Source: an uncultured Prevotellaceae bacterium (GTDB taxonomy: Bacteria > Bacteroidota > Bacteroidia > Bacteroidales > Bacteroidaceae). From it: a stretch of 64,000 nucleotides of DNA. Shown one piece after another: positions 32,622 to 39,662 of this stretch (position 1 is its first letter; the number at the start of each line of letters is the position of its first letter). Below the pieces are notes generated by a model that saw only the letters and a list, made by a program, of their open reading frames with translations, ran no database searches and was not told where the DNA came from. The stretch covers positions 1 through 64,000 of the forward strand of contig OMZE01000017.1 in assembly GCA_900315455.1 (NCBI GenBank), given 5' to 3'. Both the position numbers and the translations under genes were made by a program.

Positions 32622-34853
32622 TTATTTGGCAATGTGCTTCTTACCCTTGGTAACCACGATGCCCTTGTAATCTTTCGATACACGCTGGCCAGCGAGGTTA
32701 TAGGTAACGGTAGGAATATTGTTGTCAGCATCTACGCTGGTGATGCCTTCAGGATCCTGGTAAACTTCAGGATTGCCGCCGAGAAGTTTCACGTAGAAGT
32801 TATTCGAACCAGTCTGATCAATCAGAGACTGTGTGCCGTCGGCAAGTTTCCAAACCACATCCTTGATATGATAGTCGTTGGCACTCCTGATCTCAGAGAG
32901 GTTGAATGCGATAGACTTCATGTTGCCCTGGGTCTCACTAGGAATAGTGAATCTGGTCTCGAAGTCCTGCCATTCCTCTGTGAAGTTCACGTCGCCAATA
33001 GCAGCCCAGTGCAGGTATGAACCTGGGTCGGCATGGCACTGTGTAGAAGACTTAGCAGGGATACCAGCCTTGTACTTGAACTGAACGATGGTTTCCTCAC
33101 CTACAGCAAGTGTGCGGTTGGCAACAATCCAGAACTGGTTGTCCCATGTCTGGCCTGTACCACCTTCCTCTTCATTGATAGTAATGGAACCATCTTGGTT
33201 CTGAGAATCAGCAAGGTCGTCGCGCTCGAGAGCGTTGATAACAACCTCTGTCGGGTTGGGAATGATCTCTGTGGGATGCCATTCTTCACCTTGCAGCATC
33301 TCAAATGCCATGGACTCGTAACTTGGGTCAAGATAGATCTTCCACTCACCAGAGCCCGGGAGGGTCAGTTTGGCAAGACTTGCCGGAGTGTACTGGAGCC
33401 AGTTGTCAGGATCGTTGGTGATTTCACCAACAGGCTTGAGGGTAGCGCTCTTGAAGGCAGCATCATTACCGCGAACGGTGGAAATCATCACCTGATTTAC
33501 CCATTCACTCTTACCACCCGAACCAACAACTGCTACGAGGCAATCAGGTTCTGGATCGTATACGAACTCTACAGCATTGTCGAAGTCATAGTCAAGACCT
33601 GTGCTCACGTTAGCACCGGCAACGAAGTAACCCTCATCGAGTTTCATGCTCTGCCATGAGAGGTCGTCGAAGTAGAAGGTCACAGCATCCTTAACCACGG
33701 AGTTGAGGTTGAAGGCGATTGACCAACCACCGGCCATGTCGTCAGCAATAGTCATTGTACCGTCGAAGGTCTGCCACTCTGTGGTGAAGGCGATGTTGCC
33801 AATAGCGTGCCAGATGAGGTAGTTGGACGGGTTCTGATAGTGAATCTGGGTATCGGTAGAACTTACAGGAGCAGAAGCCTTGTAACGGAAGTGAATCTTC
33901 ACCTGGTCGCCAGACTTCCAAGCCTTCGGCGACTGAATCCAGAACTGGTTGTCCCATGCAGAAGCATCACCTTCAGTGTCGGCCACCTGACCATGGCAAA
34001 CGAATACGTTGCTGCCATCAACATTTTCAATGTCGGAGGGGAATGGATCCCAACCAGTACCATCTTCATTCATGTTGCGGCCTTTCTCCTTCGACCATGC
34101 GCAGATGAGATAGTTCTTTTCCTGGTCGTCGAATCTTACACTTGCATCAGGCCAAGGTGTCTCGGCATCACCCATGTAGGTGGGGATAGGATTGCCATCA
34201 ACGATGACAGGCTGACCATCGCTGGTAAGCCACTCCTGCCATGTAACAGGCTTATGGGCCTTCTGCCACTCATACACAACGACGCTCTTCCACTCGATGG
34301 TTCCGGTGAAAGTACCGGGCTGAGCAACGAGGTTACAAGAAGCACCGCCGATCTCGCTGTACTCCCATTCTACCTCTGCCCATTCTGTACCGATGGAAGC
34401 AGTGCCGGCGGCTTGCTGGCCTTGACCCCAACCCCAACCCATGTTGACGTTGACGTTGACGGCTTCTGAAGCCTTCACCATTGCCTTTACCTTGTAACGG
34501 CTACCAATCTGTGTGGGGATACCATCGGCAATGAAATACTGGTGCCAGTATGGGCCAGCACCTGTTACCTTCTGATACTCTACTCCACCTTGAGTCGTAA
34601 CAGTACCAACAGAAGATTCTCCATCTTTCCATTTGGCATCACCATCACCATCAAGGTCTGCCTGTGTGGCATACCTGTAATCTGCACCGTAGTCGGTCAT
34701 CACACCGTCTATCCATTCAGGCACATACCCCATCACGAAGAAGGGGAAGCCAGTGTTGTTTGAGTAGTCAATGCTGTACACTTCTACCCAATCTGCTGCC
34801 TTTGCTCCCATGAAGCAAGTCAACAGCGCAATAAGCGTAAACAATTTCTTCAT
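32622..34853 (-). CDS. Secreted multi-CBM protein resembling the CBM inserts of GH10 xylanases
   Basis: The 743-residue protein has a signal peptide (about 1-19, GAKAA). No catalytic domain is visible. Residues about 22-195 contain FPFFVMGYVPEWIDG, YWHQYFIADGIPT, MGWGWGQG and ASCNLVAQPG. From memory these match the CBM4/CBM22-like modules inserted in Bacteroidota GH10 xylanases. Two further related modules follow, each with WDNQFWI (299-305 and 569-575) and SNYLIWHAIGNIAFTTEW or GSYLHWAAIGDVNFTEEW. The C-terminus (VTYNLAGQRVSKDYKGIVVTKGKK) looks like the short sorting or anchoring tail common in Prevotella. It probably binds xylan at the surface or outside the cell. It is the last gene of the xylan operon, followed by a strong terminator. 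Confidence 0.75.
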   Translation of the reverse strand: MKKLFTLIALLTCFMGAKAADWVEVYSIDYSNNTGFPFFVMGYVPEWIDGVMTDYGADYRYATQADLDGDGDAKWKDGESSVGTVTTQGGVEYQKVTGAGPYWHQYFIADGIPTQIGSRYKVKAMVKASEAVNVNVNMGWGWGQGQQAAGTASIGTEWAEVEWEYSEIGGASCNLVAQPGTFTGTIEWKSVVVYEWQKAHKPVTWQEWLTSDGQPVIVDGNPIPTYMGDAETPWPDASVRFDDQEKNYLICAWSKEKGRNMNEDGTGWDPFPSDIENVDGSNVFVCHGQVADTEGDASAWDNQFWIQSPKAWKSGDQVKIHFRYKASAPVSSTDTQIHYQNPSNYLIWHAIGNIAFTTEWQTFDGTMTIADDMAGGWSIAFNLNSVVKDAVTFYFDDLSWQSMKLDEGYFVAGANVSTGLDYDFDNAVEFVYDPEPDCLVAVVGSGGKSEWVNQVMISTVRGNDAAFKSATLKPVGEITNDPDNWLQYTPASLAKLTLPGSGEWKIYLDPSYESMAFEMLQGEEWHPTEIIPNPTEVVINALERDDLADSQNQDGSITINEEEGGTGQTWDNQFWIVANRTLAVGEETIVQFKYKAGIPAKSSTQCHADPGSYLHWAAIGDVNFTEEWQDFETRFTIPSETQGNMKSIAFNLSEIRSANDYHIKDVVWKLADGTQSLIDQTGSNNFYVKLLGGNPEVYQDPEGITSVDADNNIPTVTYNLAGQRVSKDYKGIVVTKGKKHIAK

Positions 34854-34922
34854 AATAGAAACAATTTAGATTAATAAATAGTAATAAGAGGATAATAAAA
34901 ATTATGTTTTCGAGAGTGATGA

Positions 34923-34977
34923 AAGATAATTGCCAGGAAAACCAGAATGACTTCTTTTATTCACTGGCAATTATCTT
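34923..34977 (-). promoter_or_regulatory. Long-range inverted repeat between the last two xylan genes
   Basis: AAGATAATTGCCAG (34923-34936) pairs perfectly with 34964-34977 across a 27-base loop. There is no clear T-run after it on the minus strand. It may stabilise or process the transcript between the GH10-like gene and the CBM gene, or act as a weak attenuator. Confidence 0.55.
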
Positions 34978-34989
34978 CATAAGAGATCT

Positions 34990-36636
34990 TTACTTTCCGC
35001 TGAGGGCATCGCAGAATGCCTTGTAAATGGCGTTGCGCACCCAGTCCTTGGCACTGTCAACAGACCAGAGGCCCACGGGGTCGCTCGTGTCGGCCATGTT
35101 GCCCTTGCAGATACCGGCCTGCTTGTCGTTCGGAATCTTGGTCATGTAACTCCTGATGACATAGGCATAGTAGTCGGCAAGTTTCTGACGCTGGTCATCA
35201 GTGATGTCCTTGGCCAATACGCTTGCGCCAGCAGCATCCTGATACTTGATGTCGAAGTTGGAGAGACGCACCAGTTTGCCTGTAGCAGCAAGGTTGGTGA
35301 GAAGCGCATCAAGTGTAGCCACATTGACAGCCTGGACGGCAGGATCCTCACTATAGAAGAGGTTCAGTTTGGCATTGATGCCATCTATCTTCGCTCCCTT
35401 ACCATCCCAAATCTTAATCCAATAGTTGAGACTTGCCAACTTCTGGGGGTCATCAAGTCCAGTCTCACTGATGAAGAACCTCAACTGAGCGGGGTCTCCC
35501 TCATATCTCTGGAAGGCTTCACTGGCCACCCTCGACACTATCGGAGCATAGTTCTCACTGCCCAATTCATCTTGCCAGAAAATCTTTTCTGTAGAGTGCT
35601 TGAGGTCGTACATGCCGTTATCAAGAACTGCCTTGGTGTCGATGGGCTCGTCGATGAGGTCGAACGACTTGATACGGCCTTTGTTGATGTCCATCAGACG
35701 GTCGCACCAAGTGTAGATGGCATAGTCGATGGTGTCGGAGCGCTCTTGCTCGGTCTGTGGGCGGTGGTTGTCGGGGAAGTAACCTACCTCTACCTTTGAG
35801 ATATAGATGACACCGTTACGGCCATTATCTATTCTCAAATAACCCTCAGTCTCGCCTTCAGCACTTTGGGCTTCCACCACGACCTTTGTCCATTTGCCAC
35901 CCTTGACAGTCCATTTGCCACCAGTGCCGGCTCCTTCAATCTTATTGCCGGAAAAGATGATGTCAAAGGAAACATCCTTTTCTGTCCTTGCCCAGAAAGT
36001 GATGGTATATTTGGCAAGATGGTCTACTTCGAAACCTTCAATGATGTTGACAATCGTCGAGGTACCGATTTTAAGACAGTTCTGACCATCGTATTGGACG
36101 ATGGAAGCAGAACCCTTTTCTTTGTAACCGTCGAAGGACGTCGCGGTGGAGTAGTCCACTGTCTTTCCTTCCACGAAGTCTACCGGAATCTCAATCGGAG
36201 CAGTGAGCATATTCAGCCAGTCGTCGCCTTGGTTGGCATTGGCAAAGAGCGGACTGCCGTAGACATCATAGCCTATTTCCTGCACATGGTCGAGGAGGTC
36301 GCTCATGTCGAGGAAGTTCATCACACCCCTGCCGTTGACAATGGTACCCGACATCAGGGAGGTGCCGAAAGAGACGTTGTCGAAATTGGTGACCGCAGCA
36401 GAGTGGGCCAATTCCTGCTTGTTGAAGTCTACCACCTTGAGAGTGGTGCCGAGCGACAAGTTGGGATACTGTGCCCTATCGATATATGACTTCACAGGAT
36501 TCAGGTCCTTATACGGCTCTACGAAAGAGGGGTCAGGTTGAGCAGTGAAATCATCTGTCACGTTATAGTCGGCACAGGAGACAGCGAGTGCTCCCGCAAC
36601 CAACATCAAGAGACCGTTTCTAAAAATCTTTTTCAT
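34990..36636 (-). CDS. GH10-like lipoprotein with CBM insertion, probably catalytically inactive
   Basis: The 548-residue lipoprotein (AVSC, Cys21) starts at the ATG at 36636, supported by GGAGG 8 bases before it. The layout is that of the GH10 xylanase normally found here: N-terminal barrel part (SYIDRAQYPNLSLGTTL), an inserted CBM (about 155-290), then the rest of the barrel. Key positions are altered. The active-site stretch usually read as GHTLCWH is GSPLFAN (127-133). The acid/base motif VNE is IDE with E330 kept. The nucleophile motif SELD is SNFD, so Glu is replaced by Asn460. Loss of the nucleophile predicts no xylanase activity. A surface xylan-binding role is likely. It would be mis-annotated as an endoxylanase by similarity alone. 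Confidence 0.8.
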   Translation of the reverse strand: MKKIFRNGLLMLVAGALAVSCADYNVTDDFTAQPDPSFVEPYKDLNPVKSYIDRAQYPNLSLGTTLKVVDFNKQELAHSAAVTNFDNVSFGTSLMSGTIVNGRGVMNFLDMSDLLDHVQEIGYDVYGSPLFANANQGDDWLNMLTAPIEIPVDFVEGKTVDYSTATSFDGYKEKGSASIVQYDGQNCLKIGTSTIVNIIEGFEVDHLAKYTITFWARTEKDVSFDIIFSGNKIEGAGTGGKWTVKGGKWTKVVVEAQSAEGETEGYLRIDNGRNGVIYISKVEVGYFPDNHRPQTEQERSDTIDYAIYTWCDRLMDINKGRIKSFDLIDEPIDTKAVLDNGMYDLKHSTEKIFWQDELGSENYAPIVSRVASEAFQRYEGDPAQLRFFISETGLDDPQKLASLNYWIKIWDGKGAKIDGINAKLNLFYSEDPAVQAVNVATLDALLTNLAATGKLVRLSNFDIKYQDAAGASVLAKDITDDQRQKLADYYAYVIRSYMTKIPNDKQAGICKGNMADTSDPVGLWSVDSAKDWVRNAIYKAFCDALSGK

Positions 36637-36644
36637 ATGCTTAG

Positions 36645-36649
36645 CCTCC
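36645..36649 (-). promoter_or_regulatory. Shine-Dalgarno site of the GH10-like gene
   Basis: GGAGG on the minus strand, 8 bases before the ATG at 36636 and 2 bases after the stop of the preceding gene. Clear Shine-Dalgarno sites are rare in this window, so this one fixes the start and marks strong coupling. Confidence 0.75.
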
Positions 36650-36651
36650 AA

Positions 36652-37776
36652 TTATTTTTTAACGTATTTGGGTGAGAAGAATTCTTTCTTGTTCGACTCA
36701 CGGGTCTGCACAACCATCGTATCGGTTGTAGCCACCTGAATGTCGCGGTCGTTGAAACTCACATTGTAAGCCAGACGGAGGATGTCGCGTGAGACAGGCT
36801 CTCCATTCATGCTTCCCCAACGGTAGTCTTTGTATTCTGCCCTGTCAGTACCCTTGGCAATGAACTCACCGGTACCTGTGACGGTGACGTTCTCATCGTC
36901 GGTGGATACCGTACAGGTGTTGCCATTGAAGGTGAGGATGAGGTTGCAGGATATCGAGGCGCCAGAGGTCTTGAACGACACTTTGAAGTTGCACTGCGAC
37001 ATGTTCTTGGTGGTGATGCGGCATACCTCATCATTCTGGTTCACGGGATTCTCCTTCAGGCGTTCGAGGTCGGTGTTGACAAACGACATGTCCTTGCGCA
37101 CCACGGTAGTGGTATTGCCGTTTTCCGTCACATTGTCCACGCCACGGCGGATGTATTTGGCTTGCCACGGGTTCATGTACTTCACCAAGTAGAGCACATA
37201 GTCCTTGGCAAGGACATCCCAGTCCTCAATATTCGACCGTGAAGGAGAGAGTCCTTCACGCGGTGTACCGGTAAGGATATGGTCGATGCCTCTGGCACCT
37301 GTCATCAAGAGTGGGATGACATAGGTGTTCTCCACCGCCTTGGGGTCGTTGAAGAACGCGTCGGTGAACTGCACTTCCACATAGCCTCTGGGGTCGCCAT
37401 TGTAGGGAATGACATTGGAAGAGAGCGTGTAGTATGACGAAGGCATGGGAAGCACGGGAGTCGACGGGTTTCCACCGGCATCAACAAACCAGAGATTGTC
37501 GCAGAGCGACTCGTCCACAACGATGTCAACGAAGGCATTGCGTCCACCGTAAGCGCCACCCATTGTCGACCAAATGCGGCACTTGTGCTCGTTGTCGAGC
37601 GTGTTGTCGTAGATGTCGTTGCCAAGGATAAGCGTACGTATGGGGAACTGGTAGGCGAAGTAGGCTGTCGTGCCTCCTTCATAGTCGGGGAATTCCCTGT
37701 CAGAGTTATAGCAAGAAGCACATGTGAGAGAGAGGGCTCCCAAGGCTACTCCGAATATGTATTTTGTTACTTTCAT
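36652..37776 (-). CDS. xusE: XusE-like lipoprotein (DUF1735-type)
   Basis: The 374-residue lipoprotein has the signal ending CASC (Cys22). It resembles the DUF1735/BT_3987-type lipoproteins that follow SusD in many Bacteroidota glycan loci. The conserved start is EFPDYEGGTTAYFAYQFPIRTLILG, with CRIWSTMGGAYGGR, an Ig-like first half and a C-terminal beta domain (SCNLILTFNGNTCTV). Its place between the second susD and the GH10-like gene is that of xusE in the Prevotella bryantii xylan cluster, whose product has no proven biochemical role. Surface glycan binding is the likely function. It ends 15 bases before the next ATG. Confidence 0.75.
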   Translation of the reverse strand: MKVTKYIFGVALGALSLTCASCYNSDREFPDYEGGTTAYFAYQFPIRTLILGNDIYDNTLDNEHKCRIWSTMGGAYGGRNAFVDIVVDESLCDNLWFVDAGGNPSTPVLPMPSSYYTLSSNVIPYNGDPRGYVEVQFTDAFFNDPKAVENTYVIPLLMTGARGIDHILTGTPREGLSPSRSNIEDWDVLAKDYVLYLVKYMNPWQAKYIRRGVDNVTENGNTTTVVRKDMSFVNTDLERLKENPVNQNDEVCRITTKNMSQCNFKVSFKTSGASISCNLILTFNGNTCTVSTDDENVTVTGTGEFIAKGTDRAEYKDYRWGSMNGEPVSRDILRLAYNVSFNDRDIQVATTDTMVVQTRESNKKEFFSPKYVKK

Positions 37777-37817
37777 AATTCTTATGGTTTACTTTTCCTT
37801 ATTTTAAACCTTCATGT

Positions 37818-39638
37818 TTATTGCCAGCCCTTGTTTTGCTTGAGGTTGCTCCACTTGAGGATTTCGCCCTTGGGGATAGGCCCATAGCACTGATAAGAGT
37901 TGTCGTACTGACGCTGGTCTACGTCGATGATGTGGTAGGAGAGGTTACCGTTGTCATCGCTGTCTACCCTCATGCCCCTGGCTGTTTCATTGAGCGGCAA
38001 CATCCAGCGACGGAGGTCCCAGAAGCGCTTGTTCTCGAAGCAAAGTTCAATACGGCGCTCGTTGCGGATGAGTTCCGTCATCTGTGCTTGGTTGGCGGCA
38101 CACTCCTCGAGATAGACATCACCTTCTGGGAGCGGGTTGCCAATCTCATTGGTGGCAAGACCTGCGCGCTCACGGATGGCCTTGATTACATCGTAGGCAG
38201 TGAAGCCAATGCCAGTGGGGTCGGCCTTGGGACCCCAGGCATCGTTGGCGGCTTCGGCGAAGGCGAGGAACAATTCCGTGTAACGGATGCGTGGATAGAG
38301 ATGATACTGCTCAAGCGTGGAACCCGGAGAGATGCTCACATCGTCGCGGAGAAGTTTCTTCAGGTAATAGCCAGAGCGTGTGGAATAACCGGTGGTGTTG
38401 TTGAGGTGGTCGACCACCTCGCCACCATACGAACCCGTGGCGATTTCTGCTCTCTTATAAGTCATGCCGTTGAAGATGATATCGTCGGCAAGACGTGGGT
38501 CGCGGTTGGCGTATGGGTCATTCGGATTGTAACCGGAATTGGGGTCGGTGATGGGACGGCCATTGCGCATGGGGAAGGCATCAACCAGGTTCTGTGTAGG
38601 ATTCACGCGGCCACTGCCATACAGCGACGGCGGGAAGTTTTCCGTTTCCTGCGAGGTATTCTTTGCACGGTCTGCCCGCCAGAGAATCTCGGGTATTGGA
38701 GCAGTGCCTTCGAGCACGTTCTTGTAGGCCGACGAATACCAGTTGAGGTTGCCTGTCGGGTCGAAGCCCTCCATGCCACCGATGCGCTTGAGCACATTGG
38801 CGCAAAGGGTGGCTGCCTCGGCAGAGGTCACACCGCTCTGGTCGCGGAAAGCCGGACTGGCAGCGAGAAGGGCCACCTGGGCCTTCACGGCCTCTGCCAC
38901 CTTGCCAGAGAGGAGGTTTCTTGACTTGTCGCCAAACACGAGGTTGTAGCCCGACACCTGGGCACCCATGGCGCGGTACTTCGCGGGAATATCATCCGTA
39001 CTGGCCAAATCCATATAGTCGGCGGGAAGATAGAACATGGCGCTGTCGCAGTCGGCAAAGCACTGCTTCACGCAGTCGGCAAAAGTGGCGCGAGGCTGGT
39101 TGAAGTTGGAACTACCGTCTTCAGGCTTAGTCAGCAAGGGCACGCCATAGAGCACGCCGTCATCGGCGTAGCCGCCATGGGCCTGCAGCAGATAGTAATA
39201 GAACAAAGCACGCAGACCGTAGGCCTCGCCTTTCAAGCGGTCGACGAACATCTGCTGTTTGGAAGCGGCACTGGGTGCCCACTTCACCAGTTCAACTTTC
39301 GTAAGGAAGAGGTTGACATACTGGATGCCATCCTTGCAGGCATCCCAGACAGATACGGGGTTGTTGTCCGACCTCCATGTGCCATTGGCTGCCATTTCCC
39401 AGTAAGAATTGTTGGTAGTCACGTTGGGCACAGCATCGTCGGTGGCAACGTCGGTCTGAGTGGTTGTCAGATATGGAAGACGGGCGTAGCCATACATCAG
39501 CAGTCCGTGCGCATAACTGGATTCTTCAACCATGGCAGACTCGGATCTTTTGTTTTCATCGGCAGGTTCGAACATGTCGTCGCAAGCGCTGAGGGCGATG
39601 ATACCGAGGAGGAGCAATATAATGTGTCTTGTCTTCAT
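37818..39638 (-). CDS. xusD: SusD/RagB-family lipoprotein, second pair (XusD-like)
   Basis: The 606-residue lipoprotein (LSACDD, Cys19) has the SusD signatures: RLKGEAYGLRALFYYYLLQAHGGY near the N-terminal TPR-like helices, and the C-terminal RYTELFLAFAEAANDAWGP and IRNERRIELCFENKRFWDLRRW. It ends in a typical KQNKGWQ tail. It starts 24 bases after its SusC partner and precedes xusE. The likely role is recognition of xylo-oligosaccharides for the adjacent transporter. Confidence 0.88.
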   Translation of the reverse strand: MKTRHIILLLLGIIALSACDDMFEPADENKRSESAMVEESSYAHGLLMYGYARLPYLTTTQTDVATDDAVPNVTTNNSYWEMAANGTWRSDNNPVSVWDACKDGIQYVNLFLTKVELVKWAPSAASKQQMFVDRLKGEAYGLRALFYYYLLQAHGGYADDGVLYGVPLLTKPEDGSSNFNQPRATFADCVKQCFADCDSAMFYLPADYMDLASTDDIPAKYRAMGAQVSGYNLVFGDKSRNLLSGKVAEAVKAQVALLAASPAFRDQSGVTSAEAATLCANVLKRIGGMEGFDPTGNLNWYSSAYKNVLEGTAPIPEILWRADRAKNTSQETENFPPSLYGSGRVNPTQNLVDAFPMRNGRPITDPNSGYNPNDPYANRDPRLADDIIFNGMTYKRAEIATGSYGGEVVDHLNNTTGYSTRSGYYLKKLLRDDVSISPGSTLEQYHLYPRIRYTELFLAFAEAANDAWGPKADPTGIGFTAYDVIKAIRERAGLATNEIGNPLPEGDVYLEECAANQAQMTELIRNERRIELCFENKRFWDLRRWMLPLNETARGMRVDSDDNGNLSYHIIDVDQRQYDNSYQCYGPIPKGEILKWSNLKQNKGWQ

Positions 39639-39662
39639 TGTCTTGAATTTTGATTTATCACA

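Noticed and set aside
36637..36651. Five-codon upstream extension of the GH10-like gene from a TTG
   Set aside because: A Shine-Dalgarno site fits the ATG at 36636, and the lipoprotein signal starts there.
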